64,000 bases of DNA from Lachnospira sp900551945 (GTDB lineage Bacteria; Bacillota; Clostridia; Lachnospirales; Lachnospiraceae), in the NCBI GenBank assembly GCA_048380335.1, contig DBFCCI010000038.1, positions 109,065-173,064 of the forward strand, given 5' to 3'. Positions 8,937 to 17,740 of the stretch are shown piece by piece. Each line of letters begins with the position of its first letter. Position 1 is the stretch's first letter. Below the pieces are notes generated by a model. The model did not search any database. It had not been told where the DNA came from and saw nothing but the letters and a program-made list of their open reading frames with translations. A program made the translations under genes and the position numbers.

Positions 8937-10733
8937 TTACTCTAATGTTTTATTTGGTGAACTATTACTTTTAGGTAACGCATATTGTTTTTGATATTGC
9001 ATAAATCTTTCTTTAAACTTGGCATTATCTTCTCTTTTTATAGTATCTAAGTATTCATGTGTATCAAAACCATCGTGTTTAATTTGAATAAGACAGACTG
9101 CTATATTAGAACAATGGTCTGAAACTCTTTCAAGATTAGTAGTTATATCGGATAATATAAAGCCTAAATCTAAAGTACATCTTCCTTCCCTTAACCTTTT
9201 AATATGTCGTGCCTTTAACTCCATATTAATATCGTCTATAACTTGTTCGAGCGGTTCAACTCTTTCTGCTTCTTTTTCATCTTTTTTTTCAAAACTATCA
9301 AAAGAAATATTAACTATACGCATAACCGCCGCTTGAATTACATCAAGCTCTTTCTTTGCCTTATCAGAAAATTCAAGCTTTTTTTCATACATTTGCCTTG
9401 CAGCATCTGTTAAGTTACAAGCATGGTCAGAAATTCTTTCAAAATTACCTATGGTATGTAAAAGCATTGAAAGTTCCTCTGAGTCTTTTTCTGATAAATC
9501 TTTACTACTTATTTTAAGTAAATATGTACCTAAAATATCTTCATACTTATCAACCCTGTCTTCTAATTCACTAACTTTTTTAACTTTTTCTTCATCATAT
9601 TTATCAAAAAGTTCTAATGATGTAAAAAGACATTCTTTTGATATATCTGCCATATTTTTAGTTGCCTTAAAGCTGTGTTGTAATGCAAGACCTGGTTTAT
9701 CAAGAAATCTTTCATCTAAAAGTGCAAACTCATTATCTTGAACTTGCAACTCTGCCTTATCTTCTTTTACAGTAAGATATGCCAATTTTTCAAGGACTCC
9801 GCTAAATGGTAATAAAACTATTGTAGCTGTTACATTAAATACACTGTGAATTACGGCAATTCCTGCTGGATTAGCACTATCAGCTAAAAATACAAATGGA
9901 TTAACTGCATTTATCAAATAAAATACACACATAAATAATATAGTACCTATTATATTAAAATACAAGTGAACAAGAGCTGCTCTTTTTGCATTTTTACTTG
10001 CACCAATACCTGATATCATAGCAGTTACACAAGTACCAATATTTTGACCCATTATAATAGGGAGTGCTGTTGCGTAAGTAATAGAACCAGTTGCACAAAG
10101 AGCTTGTAATATTCCTACAGACGCCGAAGAACTTTGTATTACTGCTGTAAGAATAGCACCTGCAATCATACCAAGAATAGGATTAGAAAACATAGTAAGA
10201 ATACCTGTGAACTCTGGTACATCGGCAAGCGGTTTTACAGCATCACTCATTGTTGACATTCCAGTCATAAGAATTGCAAACCCCACAAGAATTTTACCAA
10301 TATCATGCAGCTTTTCACGTTTTGAAAACATTATAAATATTACACCAATGACTGCAAGTATTGGTGAAAAAGACGATGGATTCAAAAGCTTAATAAATAC
10401 ATTTCCACTTTCTATCCCTGTAAGACTAAGAAGCCATGACGTAGCTGTTGTACCAATGTTAGCACCCATTATAATACCAACAGCTTGACTAAGCTTCATA
10501 ATTCCTGAATTAACAAAACCAACAACCATTACTGTTGTTGCCGATGATGACTGTATAACTGCTGTAACTCCTGCACCAAGAAGTACAGCTTTAATAGGAT
10601 TAGATGTTAATTTTTCAAGTATTCTTTCTAGTTTACCGCCTGATGCTTTTGACAAACCTTCTCCCATTATATCCATTCCATATAAAAAGAGTGCAAGTCC
10701 TCCTATCATTGTCAATATCCCAAAAATGTCCAT
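8937..10733 (-). CDS. Na+/phosphate cotransporter with C-terminal PhoU domain
   Basis: This is a 598-residue NptA/YjbB-type transporter. The membrane domain (about 1-310) carries two QSSSA motifs in inverted repeats (AVIQSSSATTVMVV near residue 58 and AVIQSSSASVGIL near 198), hallmarks of Na/Pi-II cotransporters. The C-terminal region (about 345-570) is a helical PhoU-like domain, likely a regulatory or gating module. TTTACA-type boxes (10814-10841) lie upstream of its start, so it can be induced separately from phoU. With no pstSCA in the window it may be a main phosphate importer (or exporter, as proposed for YjbB) here. Confidence 0.9.
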   Translation of the reverse strand: MDIFGILTMIGGLALFLYGMDIMGEGLSKASGGKLERILEKLTSNPIKAVLLGAGVTAVIQSSSATTVMVVGFVNSGIMKLSQAVGIIMGANIGTTATSWLLSLTGIESGNVFIKLLNPSSFSPILAVIGVIFIMFSKREKLHDIGKILVGFAILMTGMSTMSDAVKPLADVPEFTGILTMFSNPILGMIAGAILTAVIQSSSASVGILQALCATGSITYATALPIIMGQNIGTCVTAMISGIGASKNAKRAALVHLYFNIIGTILFMCVFYLINAVNPFVFLADSANPAGIAVIHSVFNVTATIVLLPFSGVLEKLAYLTVKEDKAELQVQDNEFALLDERFLDKPGLALQHSFKATKNMADISKECLFTSLELFDKYDEEKVKKVSELEDRVDKYEDILGTYLLKISSKDLSEKDSEELSMLLHTIGNFERISDHACNLTDAARQMYEKKLEFSDKAKKELDVIQAAVMRIVNISFDSFEKKDEKEAERVEPLEQVIDDINMELKARHIKRLREGRCTLDLGFILSDITTNLERVSDHCSNIAVCLIQIKHDGFDTHEYLDTIKREDNAKFKERFMQYQKQYALPKSNSSPNKTLE

Positions 10734-10813
10734 ATAACTCTCCTTTTTACTAATAAAATAAATTTATCTTTTAAGTTTACTTTGTAAAGTATAAAGGGGT
10801 GATATGAAATTTA

Positions 10814-10841
10814 TGTCAAGCTTATGTAAAATCTATGTAAA
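10814..10841 (-). promoter_or_regulatory. candidate Pho box upstream of the Na/Pi cotransporter
   Basis: On the minus strand three hexamers TTTACA (10836-10841), TTTACA (10825-10830) and TTGACA (10814-10819) stand exactly 11 bp apart, as in PhoP boxes of Firmicutes (TT-ACA repeats with 5-bp spacers). A possible -10 (TATACT) follows some 20 bp later. The site abuts the phoU stop codon. Confidence 0.65.
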
Positions 10842-10842
10842 A

Positions 10843-11484
10843 TTATTTATGTTCACCAGTAATAGAAAAAATAACCCATTCTGCAATATTAGTTGTATGG
10901 TCACCTATTCTTTCAAAATACTTAGCTATCATAAGTAAATCTGTGGCTTGCTCACCACAATTTATATCTTGATGTATCATATTTATTAATTCTTTTTTGA
11001 CGCAAGCAAATAACTCATCTACTTTATCATCGTTGTCAATTACACTTTGAGCTTTTAACATATCTTTATTTACAAAAGCATTAATACTTTCTACAAGCAT
11101 TACCATAACTTCTTTTGCCATCTGTTGTATATGTTCAAGCTTTTTAATATATTTTGAATTAGCCAATGCAATAGTAAGTTCCGAAATATCTGCGGCTTGG
11201 TCGCCTATTCTTTCCATATCTGTTATCATCTTTAGTGCTGATGAAATAAGTCTTAAATCTCTTGCTACTGGTTGTTGTTGTAATAATAACTTAAGACATA
11301 AATTTTCAATTATTCGCTCTTGTCTGTCAACCTGCTCATCGCCTTCAATTACATTTTTGGCTAAAACAGTATCTTGACTAACAAGTGCCTTTGCTGAGTC
11401 TTCTATTGCTTTTTCAATCATTGTACCCATTTCAATCAACTCATTATTTAATTCTTCAAGTTGTCTATCAAACCTATTTCTCAT
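10843..11484 (-). CDS. phoU: phosphate uptake regulator PhoU
   Basis: This 213-residue all-helical protein is of normal PhoU length with two PhoU repeats. Signature segments are ISSALKMITDMERIGDQAADI in the first repeat and LLMIAKYFERIGDHTTNIAEWV in the second, which hold the acidic metal-binding residues. PhoU couples Pst transporter state to PhoR activity. It lies 42 bp downstream of pstB and upstream of the Na/Pi cotransporter, which itself carries a PhoU domain. Confidence 0.93.
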   Translation of the reverse strand: MRNRFDRQLEELNNELIEMGTMIEKAIEDSAKALVSQDTVLAKNVIEGDEQVDRQERIIENLCLKLLLQQQPVARDLRLISSALKMITDMERIGDQAADISELTIALANSKYIKKLEHIQQMAKEVMVMLVESINAFVNKDMLKAQSVIDNDDKVDELFACVKKELINMIHQDINCGEQATDLLMIAKYFERIGDHTTNIAEWVIFSITGEHK

Positions 11485-11526
11485 TATAATCTCCTCTAAA
11501 TCATAACTTTTTATATATTTTATTAA

Positions 11527-12381
11527 TCAACCAAATCTACCAGTTATGTAATCTTCCGTTCTCTTGTCTTGTGGTACTGAAAACAGTTTATCTGTATCTG
11601 AGTATTCCACCATCTCTCCTAATAAAAAGAAGGCTGTTTTATCAGAAATACGAGTTGCCTGTTGCATATTATGTGTTACCATAATTATTGTGTAATCTTT
11701 TTTAAGTTCAATAGCCAACTCTTCAATTCGAGATGTTGAAATAGGGTCAAGTGCTGATGTTGGTTCGTCCATAAGAATTACTTCTGGTTCTACAGCTAAT
11801 GCTCTCGCAATACAAAGTCTTTGTTGTTGTCCGCCAGAAAGTCCAAGTGCTGATTTTTTTAATCTATCCTTTACTTCGTCCCAAATAGCTGCCTGTTTTA
11901 AAGATTTCTCCACTATGGCATCAAGCTTTGATTTATTCTTAATTCCATGTGTTCTAGGTCCATAAGCAATATTATCATATATGCTCATAGGAAATGGATT
12001 AGGTGTTTGAAATACCATTCCCACTCTTTTTCTTAACAAGTTTACGTCCATATCTCCATAAATATCTTCATTTCCAAGAAAAACATCTCCTGTTATATGA
12101 CAGTTTTCAACTAAATCATTCATTCTATTTAAAGACTTTAAAAATGTTGACTTACCACAACCACTAGGTCCTATAAATGCTGTAATTTGTCTTTCAGGAA
12201 TTTCCATATTAATTCCTTTTAAGGCATGAAAATCACCATAATACAAATTAAGATTATTAATATGAAATTTTATATTCTTATCATTCTCTTTAACTGCTTC
12301 ATTTTCCATAATAGTTACACCTTCGACCTTTACTGTTTTTGACACTTTTGTACTATGTGATATATTTATTACATTATCCAT
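11527..12381 (-). CDS. pstB: phosphate ABC transporter ATP-binding protein PstB
   Basis: This is the ATPase of the high-affinity phosphate transporter. It shows Walker A GPSGCGKSTFLKSLNRMNDL (the LNRMND run is typical of PstB), signature LSGGQQQRLCIARALA, Walker B VILMDEPTSALDP and H-loop VTHNMQQATRIS. The first ATG gives 284 residues; an in-frame ATG at 12309 (MENEAVKEND) gives 260, closer to the usual PstB length, and also has a GAAGG site upstream. The permease and binding-protein genes pstS, pstC and pstA are absent: the gene upstream is unrelated and separated by a terminator. Pho-type boxes lie at 12462-12489. Confidence 0.92.
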   Translation of the reverse strand: MDNVINISHSTKVSKTVKVEGVTIMENEAVKENDKNIKFHINNLNLYYGDFHALKGINMEIPERQITAFIGPSGCGKSTFLKSLNRMNDLVENCHITGDVFLGNEDIYGDMDVNLLRKRVGMVFQTPNPFPMSIYDNIAYGPRTHGIKNKSKLDAIVEKSLKQAAIWDEVKDRLKKSALGLSGGQQQRLCIARALAVEPEVILMDEPTSALDPISTSRIEELAIELKKDYTIIMVTHNMQQATRISDKTAFFLLGEMVEYSDTDKLFSVPQDKRTEDYITGRFG

Positions 12382-12461
12382 TATCAGACACTACCTCGCT
12401 TATTAATTACTTTGAATGAGTACATATTATCAGCTAAATGTAAAATCTGATATCATAACTA

Positions 12462-12489
12462 TCTTAAATTGATGTAAATTATTTGTAAA
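12462..12489 (-). promoter_or_regulatory. candidate Pho box upstream of pstB
   Basis: On the minus strand TTTACA (12484-12489), TTTACA (12473-12478) and TTAAGA (12462-12467) are spaced exactly 11 bp apart, matching a PhoP-type tandem box. The site lies 80-110 bp before the pstB ATG and directly past the terminator of the preceding gene. Confidence 0.65.
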
Positions 12490-12499
12490 AATAACAAAT

Positions 12500-12558
12500 T
12501 CCATAAAATAAAGACCTTAACTCTATTACTATTTGTAATAAAAGTTAAAGTCTTTATT
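12500..12558 (-). terminator. terminator of the cNMP-binding-domain gene
   Basis: Arms about 12507-12530 and 12535-12558 (aataaagac...ttac / gtaa...gtctttatt) form a long hairpin with few mismatches, and T-rich sequence follows on the minus strand. Confidence 0.75.
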
Positions 12559-12569
12559 AGAAATATAAA

Positions 12570-14645
12570 CTACATATTCTCATAAAAGTAAAGAGTATCT
12601 TCAAGCGGCTTAGTTACTGTACCACCCCTTTTAACAACATTTGCATTAAATCCTTTATACTCTTTAATCTTTTTTTGTCTTTCTCTTGTAAATTGTGCTG
12701 CTACTTCTGTAAATATAGGTTGTTTCTCAAGGTTTCTCCTATATGTTAAAGAAGCAGGACAATATGTATACAATATCTTTCTTGTAACTTTATTAAGTCT
12801 TAATGAACCTTTAGACTCATACTTTATCCAAGCTTCATAATCTTTTACAAAAAGCTCTCTTGTATTATTTCTACAATTCTTATACTGTGTTCTTATCTTG
12901 TCTTTTATATTCTCTGACAAATTTTTATTCTTTTTATAGAACTGTATATAATCACAATATTCTGCTGTCAACGAGTGTTCCCTTAAGTCATTCCAATAAT
13001 TTCCTTGAATAGTTCGACACATTTCCCATCTAAACATTCCCGCAATATCTGTCATTGTTATATCAAGATTTCCTGTAAAAAATTCTGATAATACAAAACG
13101 AGCAGGCGTATCTCTTTTCTTTCCTACTATTTCTTGCCACATAATTCCTTTGCTTCCCACATTTGGCATAAGAATAATATCAGGTAATACTTCTGTTAAT
13201 ATTGTAATATTATCTATTTTATTAGTTTCATCATAATACATCTGTTCTCTATAAAATAATGAATAATCAACATCTAATACACCGTCAATTGCTTGTTGAA
13301 TTTTATATTTATCAAGAAATAAACTTTTAATATCATTTGTAAATTTTTCTTGTGTAAGTATAGGATAAAATATACTTATCTCGCCACTTGTAATCTTATT
13401 TGTACTTTGAAAAAGATTATTCATCTCAAATTTAACTTTAGATTTTGTATCATTAAAATACTCTGCTTCTTCAGCCTTTGTAAAACTTTTTGTTCTTTTT
13501 AGTTCTCTAAGCTTTTCCCTATAATCGCTGTCAAATTCGTCTTTTGAAGGTTCTTTTTTTCCCTCATATATTTGTGTAAGCCAATCATATACTGTATATA
13601 TATTATATTTTCCATCATTAATATCTGGTACAAAATAATAAAGCTGAGTTAAAGTTTCTTTGTCAAACTCTCTTTCATCAATAAACCCAAATGTTAAGAA
13701 CATTTCTATCAATCTATTATAAGATTTTTCTTCTTTATATTTGAAAAATACATTTTCATATATTTCATAAAAATTGTCTGATATTCTTTTTCTAATTTGC
13801 CTTACACCATTATCTGTAGAGGTCTTATCCGGAAGTGTTCTATAACTTTCTACCATCATTTTAAACTTCATAGCCTCTTTTTTGTCTATACCTGCATAAC
13901 TTACAATTTTATCAAGAGAACCTGAAAGCTCCTTTTCCACAAATTCATAGTCAAACTCTATATCGTCTGCATTATTTTTAATGTTAGGCAATTGTTGAAT
14001 ATTAATATCTTCTTTCAAATCATCATCAGTATCACTAACTAATTCAAAACCTAATACTAGGTTACCATAATCATCAAGCAACTTATTAATAACCATATCC
14101 ATATTAGATATAACTTTTGTTATAAGATACATATGATACAAAGCAATACTATTTTGCACTTCAAACAACTTATGAAATACATTTTTATCAAGATTTGATA
14201 CATCTTGAAGATATTCACACACTCTTTCTTCAGGAAGTATAATCCAATCGTCATTATTATTAGTATTAATCTCGCTCGCAAATTGCTCAAAACTCGTTTT
14301 ATATACATTATACAATTGACGGAACTGACTAAACATAGATTTATCAATAAGTTCTTGATAATTAAGTCCAAAACTTCTTATATCGTCAATATCATTAATT
14401 CCACTCACTTTAAATAACAACACACTTGTATCTTCTAATGCCTTATAATTAAAAAGATACTCTCCTGAATATATATCTATAAATCCAACTATTGAGCCAT
14501 TATCCAATCTCATTTTTATATATCTATTTATTGCAGATACACTACCTTTAATTATTAAATACACCCTATCGACACTATTACCTATATTAATAAATGTTTC
14601 CCCTTTTTTTAGAATAAGCCTTTCACAAGTATTTATATTAAACAT
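12570..14645 (-). CDS. large protein with N-terminal cyclic-nucleotide-binding-like domain
   Basis: This 691-residue protein starts with a beta-roll of the cNMP-binding fold (residues about 5-85, with KKGETFINIGNSVDRVYLI and IIKGSVSA), without an obvious phosphate-binding Arg cassette, so ligand binding is uncertain. The remaining 600 residues are mainly helical and charged, with no motif I recognise and no signal peptide or membrane helix. The start at 14645 is chosen over an ATG 39 nt upstream because GGAGAGG sits just before it. It is a single-gene unit between terminators, close to LytTR and XRE regulators. Function unknown; a sensory or regulatory role is plausible. Confidence 0.75.
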   Translation of the reverse strand: MFNINTCERLILKKGETFINIGNSVDRVYLIIKGSVSAINRYIKMRLDNGSIVGFIDIYSGEYLFNYKALEDTSVLLFKVSGINDIDDIRSFGLNYQELIDKSMFSQFRQLYNVYKTSFEQFASEINTNNNDDWIILPEERVCEYLQDVSNLDKNVFHKLFEVQNSIALYHMYLITKVISNMDMVINKLLDDYGNLVLGFELVSDTDDDLKEDINIQQLPNIKNNADDIEFDYEFVEKELSGSLDKIVSYAGIDKKEAMKFKMMVESYRTLPDKTSTDNGVRQIRKRISDNFYEIYENVFFKYKEEKSYNRLIEMFLTFGFIDEREFDKETLTQLYYFVPDINDGKYNIYTVYDWLTQIYEGKKEPSKDEFDSDYREKLRELKRTKSFTKAEEAEYFNDTKSKVKFEMNNLFQSTNKITSGEISIFYPILTQEKFTNDIKSLFLDKYKIQQAIDGVLDVDYSLFYREQMYYDETNKIDNITILTEVLPDIILMPNVGSKGIMWQEIVGKKRDTPARFVLSEFFTGNLDITMTDIAGMFRWEMCRTIQGNYWNDLREHSLTAEYCDYIQFYKKNKNLSENIKDKIRTQYKNCRNNTRELFVKDYEAWIKYESKGSLRLNKVTRKILYTYCPASLTYRRNLEKQPIFTEVAAQFTRERQKKIKEYKGFNANVVKRGGTVTKPLEDTLYFYENM

Positions 14646-14782
14646 ATTCCTCTCCAATCTAAATTTATAAATATACAACCCCAATTAACACAACTTATAA
14701 ATACTATAATATTATATCATATTTCTATAAATTTTAAATCAAATTTATCATTAAACTTTTTATATTTAATAATTAACAACTT

Positions 14783-14833
14783 AAAAAGCAGAAATTTTTA
14801 TAAGATTTTATATCAATATAAAAATTCCTGCTT
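14783..14833 (-). terminator. terminator after the LytTR regulator
   Basis: Arms 14783-14802 (aaaaagcagaaatttttata) and 14817-14833 form a hairpin with one mismatch; the minus-strand side ends in TTTTT. Confidence 0.75.
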
Positions 14834-14884
14834 GATTATTTTATTAAATCTTTTTATGCAAAAGACAATTTACACCTTTTTATA

Positions 14885-15610
14885 TTATTTAATTAATTGT
14901 AAATTATTCTCAACATATTTTTTATAATATATTCCAATTCCTACATGCCCAAAATCGTCTTTAAGCTCTATGTATCTATTGGTTAAATCCACTGATTGTA
15001 TATAATTCTTACTTACAATAGCACTTTTACTACATCTTAAAAATACATCTGAATTATATCTTTCAAGAAATTGTTCACATGTAATATATGGAACTAAATA
15101 TTTCTTTTTTCTTGTATTTATTAGCATTTTTCTATTATGGCTTTCTGTGTATATAATATCATCTACATTTATTGCATGATATATACCATCAATCTTAAAA
15201 TATCCTTGTTTAGTAACTTTATTATGCTGATTATACATCAAAACTTCTGATATTTTTTCAAAAAGTACACTTTCTTTTATGGGCTTTTCCATAAAACTAT
15301 AACAGTGCAAATTCTCATAAACATGCTTATTTGGGTCTTTTGCTGACGATAATACTATAATTGGTGTAAATCTATATTTGTCAGATTGTCTTAAGTGCTC
15401 AATAAACTTAATACCTGCAACATTATTACATGCACCAATATCCAAATCAACTATAAAAACATTAATTAATGCTTCCATTGCAATTACAATACCTTCACTT
15501 GTATTTTTAGCATGAAGCAATTCCACATTATCTAAGAGTTTGTTTGTAGTTTCTCTTATTATTCTTAAATAATTTTTTTGATTTTCCAACATTAATATCT
15601 TTTTATTCAT
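14885..15610 (-). CDS. LytTR-family response regulator
   Basis: This 241-residue regulator has an N-terminal receiver-like domain (phosphoacceptor candidate Asp in VFIVDLDIG near residue 56, Lys in FMEKPIKES) and a C-terminal LytTR DNA-binding domain (about 130-240: IDDIIYTESHNRK-like strand, FLRCSKSAIVSKNYI, the typical FxRxHKSxIVNxxxI variant). No cognate kinase is adjacent. LytTR regulators often control bacteriocins, competence or surface traits; the target is not visible. It lies 37 bp after the XRE regulator gene and probably shares its transcript. Confidence 0.83.
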   Translation of the reverse strand: MNKKILMLENQKNYLRIIRETTNKLLDNVELLHAKNTSEGIVIAMEALINVFIVDLDIGACNNVAGIKFIEHLRQSDKYRFTPIIVLSSAKDPNKHVYENLHCYSFMEKPIKESVLFEKISEVLMYNQHNKVTKQGYFKIDGIYHAINVDDIIYTESHNRKMLINTRKKKYLVPYITCEQFLERYNSDVFLRCSKSAIVSKNYIQSVDLTNRYIELKDDFGHVGIGIYYKKYVENNLQLIK

Positions 15611-15647
15611 ATCAGCTACCCCTTCCTAGTACTAGCATTTTATTATG

Positions 15648-16349
15648 CTATATTTTATTAACAAGGTCATAGCCGTCACGCAAATATTTTACTAATTCCC
15701 CCTTAAGCTCATCATCAAAACTGTTCCATATATCATTAAGATAACTCAAATTAACTGTAAGTTCAGGCATCAGTATTGATGGAAAATAGCCTAACTTATC
15801 ATACAATTCTGACAATATCTGTGCATCTGGTTCAATAACTCCATTTTCTATGTTTCTATATTTTTTTATTCCTACATTTAATTCATCCGCCATCTCGTAC
15901 TGTGTTTTTCCATCTAACTTTCTAACACTTCTCCACACAGTTTCTTCATTTGCCATATTGTTGGACCTTAATTGTAAAAATGCCATTACATGATTATAAT
16001 CAACTTTTTTCTCTGGCATTTTTGTATTATTTATTCTAACCCCCTGTTTTATTACCCATATTATATGTGCAAGCATATCTGCTTTTCTATCCGGACTACA
16101 TTTTTTTATGAAATTATTTAGAATACTTTCTTCGTATCTGACCCCTGTAACAATATAATCAATATCAAATTTATTTTTTTGCATCATTAATAATGCTGAA
16201 TATGACACAAGTTTTTTACCACGCTCTACTTTATTATAATGACTTTGAGTTATCCCCATCAATTGTCCCATTTGTTTCTGGCTGATATTGTTTATATTCC
16301 TATATTCAATAATTCTGTCAAGTAATTCAGCATACGCATCCTTCTCCAT
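15648..16349 (-). CDS. XRE-type regulator with two helix-turn-helix domains
   Basis: This 233-residue protein has an N-terminal HTH_3/XRE domain (residues about 8-62; NNISQKQMGQLMGITQSHYN, KVERGKK) and a second, more divergent HTH of the same type near residues 140-200 (KTQYEMADELNVGIKKYRNI, ENGVIEPD). Two XRE domains in one chain are less common than one and suggest that it could bind a direct repeat as a monomer. It probably forms an operon with the LytTR regulator downstream. Targets are unknown. Confidence 0.78.
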   Translation of the reverse strand: MEKDAYAELLDRIIEYRNINNISQKQMGQLMGITQSHYNKVERGKKLVSYSALLMMQKNKFDIDYIVTGVRYEESILNNFIKKCSPDRKADMLAHIIWVIKQGVRINNTKMPEKKVDYNHVMAFLQLRSNNMANEETVWRSVRKLDGKTQYEMADELNVGIKKYRNIENGVIEPDAQILSELYDKLGYFPSILMPELTVNLSYLNDIWNSFDDELKGELVKYLRDGYDLVNKI

Positions 16350-16605
16350 TAACCAAACACTTCTCCTGTAAAACTATATGATGTCTTAATTTTAAAGCAT
16401 TTTATGTTCCCTATTTGTATGCCATTTGTGAATATTTACCATATTTTGTAATAATTTTACTTTTAAAAACAATATATTGATACTATTAATATATTGAATA
16501 TAAGAATTGTTTTAATATTATTTGTATTTTTAATAATAATCAATATAAAAACAAGTAAGCTTATAATATTAACTATCGCACTTTTGTTAAAATATTTACT
16601 TGATA

Positions 16606-16657
16606 ATATAAAAAAGACGACCACCATATTATATAAATTATAATACGATGGTCGTCT
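16606..16657 (-). terminator. terminator ending an ORF-less transcription unit
   Basis: Arms 16615-16633 and 16639-16657 (agacgacca... / ...tggtcgtct) pair over 19 bp with two mismatches, and TTTTTT follows on the minus strand (16610-16615). No gene lies directly upstream of it. Confidence 0.85.
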
Positions 16658-17195
16658 AATTCTCTGTATTATCCAATTTTCTTCTCTTTCTACGATTATT
16701 ACATTATCCTTTAATAAAATTATAATTATATATACTTTGTATTTATATATTCTTATATTATTTTATTAAGCTATAATTCTAATCGATTTGTTTTTTTAGC
16801 TGTTGTCCAACTATCTTATAACTAAAGACTTCTAATTAAAAGTTCTACATACTTTTTAATTATCTAAGTAACATAATATATAGTTTCTATCAATTAATCA
16901 TATTTCATATTAACTTTCAAGTTGTATATATTAATTATACTTTATTTTAATTGTTTCTTTACACAATTAAAATACTCTTTTAGTTATTCTTTGTGGTAAT
17001 GTTCAATATGAATACTTTTTATTATTATCTTCTTAACTTAATTATCTTTTTACTTTAAAGACTTTCTATTTATAATAGTGTTAAGATTATTATTAATAAT
17101 TTAAGTACTACCACTTCATATTGATTAGTTTAAATTACTATTTCCAATGGACTGTACCTCCTATATTCTATTTTTTTATTTGTATTTCTTTTGTT
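16658..17195 (-). ncRNA. candidate non-coding transcript or gene relic
   Basis: The interval between the promoter at 17202-17230 and the terminator at 16606-16657 would give a transcript of about 580 nt on the minus strand. A consensus ribosome site (AGGAGGT) is followed 8 nt later by TTG and only five codons (M-E-I-V-I). Stops occur in all frames. It may be a non-coding RNA or the decayed remains of a gene or rRNA-type leader; the sequence does not decide. Confidence 0.35.
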
Positions 17196-17201
17196 GACTA
17201 T

Positions 17202-17230
17202 ATATTAACACCTGCATATGGATTTGTCAA
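17202..17230 (-). promoter_or_regulatory. consensus sigma-A promoter without a downstream gene
   Basis: On the minus strand TTGACA (17225-17230) and TAATAT (17202-17207) are separated by 17 bp. The promoter is framed by GTTGAC (17226-17231 on the minus strand) and GTCAAC (17193-17198), a 6-bp inverted repeat that could be an operator. Confidence 0.65.
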
Positions 17231-17370
17231 CTTATTTTTAAAATATTTTTTATTTTTCTTTCTTTTTTAGTATATCATTTTATTTTTCTGTTTTTATTGT
17301 ACTTAACTTATATTTGCGTATACAATATACTTATATAAATTAAATACATTTCTTACTTATAATCTATAAC

Positions 17371-17461
17371 TACAAGTAACAAGTTCTAAGAATTTCTCAA
17401 GTTATCTCAACAATCACTAAGTTCTTGTATAAGTATATACTTTAACTCATTGTTTGCATAA
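17371..17461 (+). repeat. dispersed intergenic repeat, copy D
   Basis: The copy shares ctaagttcttgt, a tactttaa block and the tail ttgtttgcataaa with copies at 20741 and 62228, plus an upstream caagttatctcaaca block with the 20741 copy. It directly abuts the copA terminator. Confidence 0.6.
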
Positions 17462-17498
17462 AAAAATACCCCACTTCTCTTAATAAAAGTGGGGCTTT
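17461..17498 (-). terminator. csoR-copA terminator
   Basis: Arms 17469-17476 and 17487-17494 (ccccactt / aagtgggg) are followed on the minus strand by ATTTTTTT. Confidence 0.9.
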
Positions 17499-17515
17499 GT
17501 TTTATAGTGATAAAT

Positions 17516-17740
17516 TTACTTTATGCCTGTTACTTTATATCCTGCATTTGTTACGACTTCTTTAAGTTGCTTATCTGTTACTGTATCATCTACAGTTACT
17601 ACTGCATTTTTATTTTCAAGGCTTACTGTTACGTTATTTACGCCATCTACTGCGTTAAGTGCCTTTTCAACTGTTCCTGTACAATGTGAACACATCATTC
17701 CCTCAATACTTATTGTTTTTACTATTCCATTTTCTGACAT
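17516..17740 (-). CDS. possible internally started CopZ-like copper chaperone (74 aa)
   Basis: Within copA and in the same frame, an ATG at 17740 is preceded by AAAGGAAAG (8-10 nt upstream), and the 74 residues from there form one complete HMA domain with the Cu-binding GMMCSHC motif, the length of a typical CopZ. The preceding residues of CopA are a low-complexity Asn/Lys/Ser linker. This could be an internal start that makes both a fused and a free chaperone, comparable in outcome to the ribosomal frameshift in E. coli copA. Equally, it may be a relic of a recent copA-copZ gene fusion. Confidence 0.45.
   Translation of the reverse strand: MSENGIVKTISIEGMMCSHCTGTVEKALNAVDGVNNVTVSLENKNAVVTVDDTVTDKQLKEVVTNAGYKVTGIK

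Larger units (their letters stand above)
16350..17460. other. 1.1-kb gene-poor AT-rich region
   Basis: No convincing ORF is present on either strand. It contains a consensus minus-strand promoter (17202-17230), a ribosome-site-like AGGAGGT at 17156-17162 followed by only five codons, about 500 nt of very AT-rich sequence with many stops, and a strong minus-strand terminator at 16611-16657. A repeat copy lies at 17371-17461. Confidence 0.7.

Noticed and set aside
14205..14417. plus-strand ORF inside the cNMP-domain gene
   Set aside because: Antisense shadow without a ribosome site or family resemblance.
16658..17195. rRNA or tRNA gene
   Set aside because: No conserved rRNA or cloverleaf segments can be found; only a vague likeness to AT-rich rRNA leader sequence.
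17489..17689. plus-strand hydrophobic ORF opposite the end of copA
   Set aside because: Antisense shadow of the HMA domain; its Cys/Tyr-rich sequence comes from the complementary codons.
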